A stretch of 8,886 nt of DNA from contig PMKA01000199.1 in assembly GCA_003157575.1 (NCBI GenBank), forward strand, positions 1 through 8,886. The letters are read 5' to 3'. This stretch comes from Opitutia bacterium. Its GTDB lineage: Bacteria; Verrucomicrobiota; Verrucomicrobiia; Opitutales; Opitutaceae. The notes beneath the pieces were generated by a model. It searched no databases. It saw only the letters and a list, made by a program, of their open reading frames with translations, and was not told the origin of the DNA. The position numbers and the translations under genes are program-made. This document shows, piece by piece, positions 1-6,099 of this stretch (positions within the stretch are counted from its first letter, which is position 1; the number at the start of each line of letters is the position of its first letter).

Positions 1-47
1 CGCGGGGGGTAGCCAGGGCGGCCACCGGGAGAAGGTGCATTAGCCAT
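1..47 (-). CDS. Possible 5' end of a downstream gene (partial)
   Basis: An ATG at 47 opens a minus-strand frame that stays open to the window edge for 15 codons (MANAPSPGGRPGYPP). The residues are rich in Pro and Gly and match no family I recognise. It continues the orientation of every other gene here and would follow pdxA after about 215 bp. There is no purine-rich ribosome site before it; instead the 3' arm of an imperfect stem ends 10 bases upstream. The call rests only on orientation and an open frame, so it could equally be non-coding. Confidence 0.2.
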   Translation of the reverse strand, partial: MANAPSPGGRPGYPP

Positions 48-56
48 CAATCAGGA

Positions 57-124
57 GGTGATTAGGTCAGGGTCGGGAGCGAGTTCTTGCGGTAAAGAAG
101 CATATTGACAACACCTAATTCACC
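57..124 (-). repeat. Imperfect inverted repeat, possible leader stem
   Basis: GGTGATTAGGT at 57-67 is the reverse complement of 113-124 (ACCTAATTCACC) apart from one extra A. In a minus-strand RNA this gives an 11-bp stem with one bulge enclosing 45 bases. The stem would end 10 bases before the possible start at 47. It may be a 5' leader structure or an operator; chance is not excluded. Confidence 0.35.
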
Positions 125-162
125 GTCCCGGCACAGATCGGTTATTTTAGCGCATTTTCCCT

Positions 163-186
163 GTATCCAGGAGGGTATCCAGGGGA
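163..186. repeat. Tandem 12-mer, two copies
   Basis: GTATCCAGGAGG (163-174) is followed directly by GTATCCAGGGGA (175-186), matching at 10 of 12 positions with the first nine identical. It lies 77-100 bases past the pdxA stop. It could be a small direct-repeat protein site or a slippage product; no function can be read from it. Confidence 0.4.
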
Positions 187-262
187 GCCGTATACCCGCA
201 TCGACGTCCTTCAAATGGAGCGCCGGCCCCCCACCCAAGTCCGTAATCCCGCAAACCTGACG

Positions 263-1186
263 CTACGCACCGGCCCGGGCTCTCCATGCGATCAGCCGCC
301 GGGCGACCGCAACCGCGTTGGAAAAACTGCGCGGACTCGCCACGCCCTTCCCCGCGATGTCGAAGGCCGTCCCGTGATCCGGACTCGTGCGGACGTGCGG
401 GAGCCCCAGCGTGACGTTGACCGCCTCGTCGAAATCGACCGTCTTCAGCGGCGCGAGGCCCTGGTCGTGAAACAACGCTATCACCGCATCGAATTCCCCG
501 CGCAGCTGCCGCGCGAAAAGCGTGTCGGCCGGCTGGCAAAGCGAAAGCCCCGGGTACGCGGCCTGCATCCCGCTGAGAATCGGATTGATGATGCGCTGCT
601 CCTCGTCCCCGAGCAAACCGCCCTCCCCCGCATGAGGGTTGAGGCCGCACACGCCCAGGCGCGGCGCCACAACACCCTCGGCCCGGGCCAGCTCCATCGT
701 GGCCCGCACAACCCGCGCGAAATTCGCCGCGGTCAGGAACGACGGGACCTCGCGCAGCGGCACATGCCAGGAAAGCAGGGCGACACGCAGCCGTCCGCCA
801 CAAAAAGCCATGGTCGGCTCGCCTCCCCAACGCGCCGCAAAGAACTCCGTCTGCCCCGGGTGCGGATAGCCGATCTGCGCCAGTTGCGCCTTGCTGACCG
901 GGCCGGTGACAACGCCGTCGAATTCTCCCCCGAGGCATCCCGCCGCCGCGCGTTCCATCGCCGCCCACGCGACCAGCGCCCCTTCACCGGTGGGCCTGCC
1001 CGGCTCGGCCGCGAAATCGTCCATCCCCACCGGAATCTTTTCACCGGCCGCAGGCAGTCGGTCGAGCCAGCGCGCGGGGCCGATGACCGCGGTCAGCCTG
1101 GCTTCATCCGCGTGGGTTTGCAGCCACGACATCAGGACCTCCGGCCCTATGCCGGCGGGGTCTCCGCAGGTGAGCGCAAGTTTCAC
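263..1186 (-). CDS. pdxA: 4-hydroxythreonine-4-phosphate dehydrogenase
   Basis: PdxA oxidises 4-phosphohydroxy-L-threonine with NAD(P)+ in the cytoplasm; the product, after decarboxylation, feeds PdxJ in DXP-dependent pyridoxal 5'-phosphate synthesis. The 307 residues begin with the family signature TCGDPAGIGPEV. The three divalent-metal histidines are visible: H141 (SWHVPLREV), H185 (GLNPHAGEGG) and H240 (FHDQGLAPLK). Substrate residues corresponding to E. coli K274, N283 and R292 are K248, N257 and R266, and the C-terminal TSPDHGTAFDIAGKG motif is complete. The usual GHTE motif reads GQTE, so the substrate-contacting His (E. coli H136) is Gln112. The start is GTG at 1186, whose GTGA overlaps the lpxA stop, suggesting translational coupling. 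Length is slightly shorter than the E. coli enzyme. Function is secure. Confidence 0.96.
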   Translation of the reverse strand: MKLALTCGDPAGIGPEVLMSWLQTHADEARLTAVIGPARWLDRLPAAGEKIPVGMDDFAAEPGRPTGEGALVAWAAMERAAAGCLGGEFDGVVTGPVSKAQLAQIGYPHPGQTEFFAARWGGEPTMAFCGGRLRVALLSWHVPLREVPSFLTAANFARVVRATMELARAEGVVAPRLGVCGLNPHAGEGGLLGDEEQRIINPILSGMQAAYPGLSLCQPADTLFARQLRGEFDAVIALFHDQGLAPLKTVDFDEAVNVTLGLPHVRTSPDHGTAFDIAGKGVASPRSFSNAVAVARRLIAWRARAGA

Positions 1187-1950
1187 GGTGCTTCGGCGGA
1201 CGCCTCTTGTTCGGTCGACCAGATCCGTCGCGCGCGCGCCACTCCGCGCCTCCCTCCAGAAAAGAACTCCAGGAATCTTCTCGCCTCGGGACTCTTCACT
1301 CCGCGCCCCAGCACCTCCTGCGCCCGGAGCCGTATGTTGCCGCCGTCAAAGTAGACTTCGCGGAAACAATCCTTCAGCTCCGCAATGACTTCGCGGGAAA
1401 AATTGCGGCGCTTCAGCCCCACAAGGTTGAGGCCCACCACCTCGTCCCGTTCCGCAGCCATGACGAAAGGCGGGATGTCGAGACTGATGCGGGCCAGTCC
1501 TCCTATCATCGCACTTTCCCCGACTCGTGTAAACTGGTGGAACCCCGCCCCACCGCCGATGAAGGCGAACGAGCCGAGGTGAACGTGTCCGGCCATCATG
1601 ACGTTGTTAACCAACACAACATGATCGCCCAGCACGCAATCGTGCGCCACATGGGCGCAGGTCATGAAGTAACAGTCTGCACCGATCACCGTTTCGCCGC
1701 CGGCGGCAGTCGCACGATTGACCGTCACATTCTCGCGCAGGACCGTGCGCGACCCGATGCGTGCGCGGGAATCCACCGCGGGGTCGAATTTCAAATCCTG
1801 CGGGTCGCCGCCGACGACGGCGCCCGGATGCACCACGACGCCGTCGCCGAGCCGGGCGTGGCGGGTGATAACCGCATGGGCGTGGACCACGCAGTCCTCA
1901 CCCAGTTCGGCGCCGTCTTCGATGATGGCTGTTGGATGAATCTTTGCCAT
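1183..1950 (-). CDS. lpxA: Acyl-ACP--UDP-N-acetylglucosamine O-acyltransferase
   Basis: LpxA transfers a 3-hydroxyacyl chain from acyl carrier protein to the 3-OH of UDP-GlcNAc, the first step of lipid A synthesis, in the cytoplasm as a homotrimer. The 255 residues show a left-handed beta-helix of hexapeptide repeats (about 5-165) and a C-terminal helical part (about 185-240). Catalytic His is H103 in AHVAHDC (E. coli H125); H100, H122 (MAGHV) and H138 (FHQF) match E. coli H122, H144 and H160. Asn78 replaces E. coli H99. Gly151 sits at the E. coli G173 chain-length position, consistent with a long acyl chain rather than C10. GLKRRNFSRE is the family signature. About ten residues past the usual end (IWSTEQEASAEAP) form a polar tail. 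It starts 19 bp after the preceding gene, without an evident Shine-Dalgarno site. lpxD, fabZ and lpxB, often adjacent in other bacteria, are absent here. Confidence 0.95.
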   Translation of the reverse strand: MAKIHPTAIIEDGAELGEDCVVHAHAVITRHARLGDGVVVHPGAVVGGDPQDLKFDPAVDSRARIGSRTVLRENVTVNRATAAGGETVIGADCYFMTCAHVAHDCVLGDHVVLVNNVMMAGHVHLGSFAFIGGGAGFHQFTRVGESAMIGGLARISLDIPPFVMAAERDEVVGLNLVGLKRRNFSREVIAELKDCFREVYFDGGNIRLRAQEVLGRGVKSPEARRFLEFFSGGRRGVARARRIWSTEQEASAEAP

Positions 1951-1969
1951 TTCAGTTGGAGTGGAAAAG

Positions 1970-2617
1970 TCAGTCTTCCGAAGGGAGCTTCCGCCTCGAA
2001 GACGAGGCCCGTTCCGGCAGGAGGTCGAGCTGCGGATCTTTCAGGAGGTCGTAGGTCTTCAGGATGCGCACCAGCTGCAGCGTGTCGGATTTCCTGTAGT
2101 TCCGGTTGATTTCGACCTTGTCGATGATGTCGAGCAGCATCGTCCGGAATGAGACGATCGCGTCGACTCCCCGCTCCTTCAGCATCTGAACGCTCTGCGT
2201 GCGAAACGGTTCGACCGTGGGCAGGCCGGGAAGGACCAGAATCTTGGTGATGCCGGGATGATTGCCGGGCTCGTCCGGATCCACGGGGAAGAAACGACTG
2301 GCATCCTTGACCACGTTCTCCTCAAGAAACGTGAAGATCTCCGGGCTGCTCTTCAGCATCGCTGGCGTGAAATGGGTCGTCGTATGCCATCCTTTCACAA
2401 CGACGATCGCCCGGTCGATAAAAGGCAGCTCGGTCGAAAACAGGAAGAAGTCGGGCTTGCGTCCGTCGCGCCGGAAGGCGGGGTTATAGACAAGCAGGTC
2501 GACCTCCTCATCGCTCGTCTTGCGGCGCGCCTGAACCTGGTATTTGCGCGCCTGCCGCACGAGAAAACCGTTTTGTTCAAAATATTCGCGGACAATATCT
2601 TCGTCGATGGCCGACAT
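1970..2617 (-). CDS. Uncharacterised protein, possible nuclease-like fold
   Basis: I do not recognise this 215-residue family by name. It is soluble, with no signal peptide or membrane segment. The N-terminal half resembles the restriction-endonuclease-like (PD-(D/E)XK) arrangement: a helix ending in NGFLV (about 7-20), a strand with acidic residues EEVDLLVYNP (37-46), then a hydrophobic strand ending in a lysine, AIVVVKGWH (70-78). In active enzymes the last strand reads E-x-K; here the acidic position is Val73, so an active site would be incomplete or rearranged. Residues 125-135 (KILVLPGLP) and 150-157 look like further beta strands, and the C-terminus (198-215) is charged and probably disordered. 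The ATG at 2617 follows a hairpin-bearing spacer, and the gene ends 19 bp before lpxA, so it is probably cotranscribed with lpxA-pdxA. The nuclease reading is inference. Confidence 0.85.
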   Translation of the reverse strand: MSAIDEDIVREYFEQNGFLVRQARKYQVQARRKTSDEEVDLLVYNPAFRRDGRKPDFFLFSTELPFIDRAIVVVKGWHTTTHFTPAMLKSSPEIFTFLEENVVKDASRFFPVDPDEPGNHPGITKILVLPGLPTVEPFRTQSVQMLKERGVDAIVSFRTMLLDIIDKVEINRNYRKSDTLQLVRILKTYDLLKDPQLDLLPERASSSRRKLPSED

Positions 2618-2814
2618 CTGGGTTTGGGATTTCGGATACCGGATACGGAATGGACGGTTTTGCTTTTAGCAGCCTGGAGGACCCGAAGTCCGACAGGCTG
2701 CTCGGTTCAGCGCGAGGTGCCTATCTACAATCCGCCCCCGGAAATCTGCAATCCGAAATCCGGCCTCCACCCTCTGAATTCCGATCTTGGCTTTCTGATT
2801 TCCGGTCTCCGGTA
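2618..2814. repeat. Spacer with degenerate inverted GGATTTCGGAT words
   Basis: This gene-free spacer between aroB and the 215-residue gene is packed with related words. GGATTTCGGAT (2627-2637) recurs exactly inverted at 2751-2761 (ATCCGAAATCC). GATACCGG (2635-2642) recurs inverted at 2809-2816 (CCGGTATC, overlapping the aroB stop). GGATAC occurs directly repeated at 2634-2639 and 2641-2646. The stretch 2740-2763 reads as degenerate AATCCG-type tandem units. A separate hairpin lies in the middle. The pattern suggests a dispersed intergenic repeat or a decayed miniature element rather than a promoter. No open frame is supported. Confidence 0.45.
2668..2702. repeat. 35-bp hairpin (REP-like or 5' leader structure)
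   Basis: AGCAGCCTG (2668-2676) pairs perfectly with CAGGCTGCT (2694-2702). Inside is a symmetric GA/GA internal loop on the plus strand (TC/TC on the minus strand), then GGAC (2679-2682) pairing with GTCC (2688-2691) around a 5-base loop. No T-tract follows on either strand: the plus side continues CGGTTCAG and the minus side AAAAGCAAAA. It is therefore not an ordinary intrinsic terminator. It lies 50 bases before the start of the 215-residue gene, so it would sit in that gene's leader or in an operon spacer. Confidence 0.6.
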
Positions 2815-3900
2815 TCAGCACGCCCCCACTTCGCGCCATGCCTCCTCAACCGGCTCCGGCGGGACGCCGTCGCGGGTGACAGCCTCCCCCAGACGCGCCA
2901 GAACGACGAAACGTGGAAGCCCTGCGCGCACCTTCTTGTCGCGGGCCATCGCAGACATCAACCCGGCCACGGGCAGCGCGACCGCCAGCCGGACCGGCAA
3001 TGCATGCGCGGACAGAATCTTGTCAACCCGCCTCACCTCTTCCCCTGAAATAAGGCCGAGTCGCTGCGACAAACGGGCGGCGGCAGCCAGACCAATGGCC
3101 ACGGCCTCCCCGTGCAGATAACGGCCATACCCGGTTTCCTGTTCAATCGCATGGCCGAAGGTATGGCCGAGGTTCAATAGCGCGCGGCCGCCCTCCTTTG
3201 CCAGCTCGCGTTCGTCCGACTCGACAAAGCGCGCCTTGATGGCACAACAACGGTGGATGACTTCCGGCAGGTCCGGACTTGCCTGGGCAAGCGGCGAATC
3301 CTCCAGCCGGGCCAGCAACCCCGCGTCGCCCAGAAGGCCGTACTTGATCACTTCGGCCATTCCGGCCGCGAACTCGCGCGCGGGCAGCGTCACCAGCAGT
3401 CCCGTGGCAATAAAGACGCTCCTCGGCTGGTGAAATGCCCCGGCGAGATTCTTGCCTGCCTTGAGATTGATCCCGGTCTTGCCCCCAACCGAGCTGTCAA
3501 CCATCGCCAGCAAGGTCGTGGGAATCTGGCAGAAACCGATGCCACGCAAATAGGCGGCGGCGGCAAATCCGGCCAGATCGCCGATCACACCGCCACCCAC
3601 GGCCACCAGCACGCTGGTCCGGTCGAGACGCTGTTCTGCAAGGAAGTCCAGCACCCGGCCAAACGATTCGAGCGATTTTGTCGATTCCCCCGGCGGAAGA
3701 ACCAGCGTCGGCACACCGGCGGCCATTTCCTCGAGCGCCTGCGCCTGTCGCGTCGCGACGTTGGAATCCGTCACCACCGCCACTTTCCGGCCCGAACTGC
3801 GCAACGCCTCAAGCTCAGCGCGGACCTCCTTCCGCAGATCGGTGGCGAAATGGATCGGATAACTGCGTTCCCCCAACTGAACCGTCAGAATTTCAGCCAT
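2815..3900 (-). CDS. aroB: 3-dehydroquinate synthase
   Basis: AroB converts DAHP to 3-dehydroquinate, step two of the shikimate pathway to chorismate and aromatic amino acids, in the cytoplasm using NAD+ and a divalent metal. From the ATG at 3900 it has 361 residues, a normal family length. Visible motifs are LPPGESTKS (68-76), the nucleotide loop GGGVIGDLAGF (102-112), PTTLLAMVDSSVGGKTGIN (127-145), EVIKYG (183-188), LGHTFGHAIE (244-253), HGEAVAIG (263-270) and DKKV (321-324). Zinc ligands are E183, H246 and H263; the catalytic-site lysines K141 and K186 are present. A TTG at 3936 would add 12 residues and overlap the upstream stop as TTGA, but the family N-terminus fits MAEILTVQLGERSYPI, so 3900 is preferred. 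It follows the Cys-cluster gene by 32 bp, consistent with cotranscription. Confidence 0.96.
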   Translation of the reverse strand: MAEILTVQLGERSYPIHFATDLRKEVRAELEALRSSGRKVAVVTDSNVATRQAQALEEMAAGVPTLVLPPGESTKSLESFGRVLDFLAEQRLDRTSVLVAVGGGVIGDLAGFAAAAYLRGIGFCQIPTTLLAMVDSSVGGKTGINLKAGKNLAGAFHQPRSVFIATGLLVTLPAREFAAGMAEVIKYGLLGDAGLLARLEDSPLAQASPDLPEVIHRCCAIKARFVESDERELAKEGGRALLNLGHTFGHAIEQETGYGRYLHGEAVAIGLAAAARLSQRLGLISGEEVRRVDKILSAHALPVRLAVALPVAGLMSAMARDKKVRAGLPRFVVLARLGEAVTRDGVPPEPVEEAWREVGAC

Positions 3901-3932
3901 GAGGCATACAAAAACGGCGGATAAAGCCGCGG

Positions 3933-6023
3933 TCAATCGCGCTCGCGCAGGGCGTGGTCGAGCTCGTTGGTCACAACCTTCAGGACGGCTATCATGGCCG
4001 GCTGTGATTCGATCGAAGGGCGGATCTTCTTCGGCGCATTTTTGACGCCCTCGAACAGATGCCCCAGCAGCAACTGCAGGAGCGCCGGTTGCCGGGAATC
4101 CGAGACAATCGCGCTCAACACATCCATCCGGTCGGGAATCCCATTTTTGTAAAGGAGATCAATTTCCCTCTCCAATGCGTCGCGCATCACCGGCAGGCGC
4201 AGCTGCGGCGCCCGGAAACCCGGCTGAATCAACGCAAACCATGCGTGAATCAAAAAGACGACCAGATAGCTGAATTCGTGTTCGCTCAGCAGGTCCCCGG
4301 TCAATTCGCTGACATCGGTCATCAGGGTCGAGCCGCTCAACTGGAGTTCGTCCAGAGCCTCTTGCGCAGTATCAAATTCATCCAGCGCAGCCTTCAGCCG
4401 TTCGGCCGCCTCATCGAAGTCGAAAGGCTCCTCTGGCAGCGGATCGGGCGCCGTCCGTCCATCATCGGGCTCGTCTTCATCCTCATCCCATCGCTCCCTA
4501 TCTTCGTCATCCTCCGCCGCGGGCGGCGGGCGCAGCGGCGGCGCCGGCACGTCGAGCTCATCGAGGCCAAGCTCTCGCAAAAGCCAGTTGATGTCGGTGC
4601 TCCGGCCGCTCCTCAGGTCGTTCTCGTCGTGACCGCGCACGTGGGTCTTCATCAAGCGCACCAGCTTCGGCCGCAACACGGGGTCTCGCGCCGCCTCGCG
4701 CGGCGTCCGCCCGTCGAGCGCCGGAACCGCTTCATCGAGAAATGCCCGCCGTTGGTCCTCCTCAACCTTTGCCTCGATCTCTTCCCGGGACCCGCCGGCC
4801 GGCATGGCGAGACGGGAGCTCACCATTTCTATCCGCGGCGCATTCTCCAACAGCCTCGGAGGAACAAGCGCAGGATCGCCTCGCGGCTCATCGTTGGCCA
4901 TCCGGGCGCCAACATCGTCGAGCCTCTCACCAGTGAACCGCACCCTGCTCCCCAACACCGTTTCCAGTCTTCCGCGCAATCGCGCCAGCCGCTCGGCCCC
5001 CATCGCCTCAATCCGCCAGAACGTCTGCCCCAGCAGCACTCGGCCCAATATCGGAGCGGCCTCCTCCGGCACGACGACAGCCGGACTGGCGGCATCGTCC
5101 AGCCACGTCCGCGCCTCCGCAAAGCCTTCGCGCCGCTCCTTTTCGTCCAGATTGTCCTCCTCCACCCGGTCGGTCTTGTCCACGACATCGCGACATTCTG
5201 AAAAAGGCGCCCGCAACTCGTACACGGCCGACCCCCACTTTGCATCGATCGCCGCAAACATCAGCCTCCGGCGTTCCCAGGCCGTCGCGTTGAGCGCCTC
5301 CCCAAACCGCAGGAAATGTTCGGCCAGCCAGCGTCGCATCGGTTCCACACCTGCCGGACCACCCAGATGCCGGACAAGCTCGGTGACGATCTCAAGCGGT
5401 TCAAATGGCGCCCAGTCCGGAATCACCAGGGCGGAGCCCGCCATCCTACAGAAATGCGGCAGCGGAAACGCCCACGTAAGAAATGACGCAAAACGCACCG
5501 CCTGCCTGGCCAGGCTGCGATCGACAATCGACAGCGTTGGACGGTCCGGGGCAAACAGGTCGGTCGCTTCGATGTGTTGTTCGTCGATCACACAACGGAT
5601 CTCCAGCAGGGCGACGCGCATCTGCATCTTGGCGCGAAACAAGACCCGTTCGTCATTCTTGAGGCCGGGAAACCCGGCCCGTTCCCAGCGCTGCGCGCAG
5701 GTCATCCCGTCGGCGCCCTGCTCATTAAAAAGCCGCCAGCTCGTCAACACATGCAAGGCCTGAGGGGACTTTGCCTCCGCAGCGCGGCGGAACATCCCCT
5801 CAAGCGCCGGACGGTCCGGGGCGTCCTCGAACATCCGGCCGACAGTCTTTGCATCCAGTCCATCCTCGATTTCCAGGAGTTGCAGATAATTGGCAGGCTC
5901 GAATGGATTGTGCCCGCAGTCCTCGGGACAGGTATATCGACTGCCCCGGCATTCGCCGCATTCACCCGCCGAGATCTTCCGCCCGACCGCCGGACACAGG
6001 CGTTGTTTGGATGCTTTCCCCAT
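3933..6023 (-). CDS. Uncharacterised protein with N-terminal Cys cluster
   Basis: I do not recognise a named family. From the ATG at 6023 it has 696 residues and no signal peptide or clear membrane span. Residues 10-41 carry five cysteines (C10, C22, C25, C32, C36) in the pattern C-x11-C-x2-C-x6-C-x3-C, ending CPEDCGHNPF, which looks like a small metal-binding module. The middle (about 45-400) is mostly helical and rich in Trp and Arg. DGRTPREAARDP (437-448), followed by a Leu-rich helix to 458, resembles the short LDGxTPxEAA motif found in MbcA/ParS/Xre-type and SEC-C-associated proteins. Residues 504-522 are a strongly acidic linker, and 535-696 form a helical C-terminal region. Met40 of the longer frame (6035) is another possible start; further upstream the residues lose coding character. 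It lies between the ligase and aroB. Function is unknown. Confidence 0.88.
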   Translation of the reverse strand: MGKASKQRLCPAVGRKISAGECGECRGSRYTCPEDCGHNPFEPANYLQLLEIEDGLDAKTVGRMFEDAPDRPALEGMFRRAAEAKSPQALHVLTSWRLFNEQGADGMTCAQRWERAGFPGLKNDERVLFRAKMQMRVALLEIRCVIDEQHIEATDLFAPDRPTLSIVDRSLARQAVRFASFLTWAFPLPHFCRMAGSALVIPDWAPFEPLEIVTELVRHLGGPAGVEPMRRWLAEHFLRFGEALNATAWERRRLMFAAIDAKWGSAVYELRAPFSECRDVVDKTDRVEEDNLDEKERREGFAEARTWLDDAASPAVVVPEEAAPILGRVLLGQTFWRIEAMGAERLARLRGRLETVLGSRVRFTGERLDDVGARMANDEPRGDPALVPPRLLENAPRIEMVSSRLAMPAGGSREEIEAKVEEDQRRAFLDEAVPALDGRTPREAARDPVLRPKLVRLMKTHVRGHDENDLRSGRSTDINWLLRELGLDELDVPAPPLRPPPAAEDDEDRERWDEDEDEPDDGRTAPDPLPEEPFDFDEAAERLKAALDEFDTAQEALDELQLSGSTLMTDVSELTGDLLSEHEFSYLVVFLIHAWFALIQPGFRAPQLRLPVMRDALEREIDLLYKNGIPDRMDVLSAIVSDSRQPALLQLLLGHLFEGVKNAPKKIRPSIESQPAMIAVLKVVTNELDHALRERD

Positions 6024-6069
6024 GTTGAAGGACATGTCACCATGGCAGACTTTCCAAATCAAGAACCAG

Positions 6070-6075
6070 CTTATA
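6070..6075 (-). promoter_or_regulatory. Weak -10-like box upstream of Cys-cluster gene
   Basis: The minus strand reads TATAAG at 6075-6070 in the 76-bp gap between the ligase stop and the start at 6023, the most AT-rich piece of that gap. There is no TTGACA-like box at the usual distance. It would allow a leader of roughly 40 bases. This is only a candidate; readthrough from the ligase gene is equally possible. Confidence 0.2.
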
Positions 6076-6099
6076 CAAAGATACCCGTGCGGCTCATCC

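Larger units (their letters stand above)
48..262. other. Non-coding stretch downstream of pdxA
   Basis: No convincing gene is visible. It holds an imperfect inverted repeat (57-67 with 113-124), a 13-codon minus-strand mini-ORF (103-62, MLLYRKNSLPTLT) lying between those arms, a short AT-rich island (141-156), and a tandem 12-mer (163-186). A 6-bp inverted pair, GGGTAT at 173-178 and ATACCC at 192-197, has a 13-base loop and no T-tract, so I see no clear terminator for pdxA. The frame of a longer minus ORF that runs in from pdxA is a shadow. Confidence 0.5.

Noticed and set aside
53..62. AGGAGGTGAT, a perfect Shine-Dalgarno on the plus strand; its complement resembles the 16S rRNA 3' tail
   Set aside because: No start codon follows at a suitable distance on the plus strand, and nothing else in the region resembles 16S rRNA. 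The match is short enough to be chance.
105..110. TTGACA on the plus strand as a -35 box
   Set aside because: At 17 bp downstream the sequence is CCGGCA, with no -10 match, and no plus-strand gene follows.
215..1354. Plus-strand open frame of 379 codons across pdxA
   Set aside because: It lies antisense to pdxA and lpxA, which show full family motifs. The translation is Arg/Pro-rich without recognisable motifs, as expected of high-GC antisense shadows.
4059..5763. Two long plus-strand frames (4059-5201 and 4804-5763)
   Set aside because: Both are antisense to the 696-residue gene, of Arg/Ser/Pro-rich composition, and overlap each other. They are shadows of the high-GC codon pattern.
5744..6043. 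Minus-strand ATG at 6043 with a GGAAAG site 6 bases upstream
   Set aside because: It has the best ribosome-site spacing nearby but opens a different frame whose 99 residues are Arg-rich and overlap the Cys-cluster protein; no frameshift is needed for the real gene.
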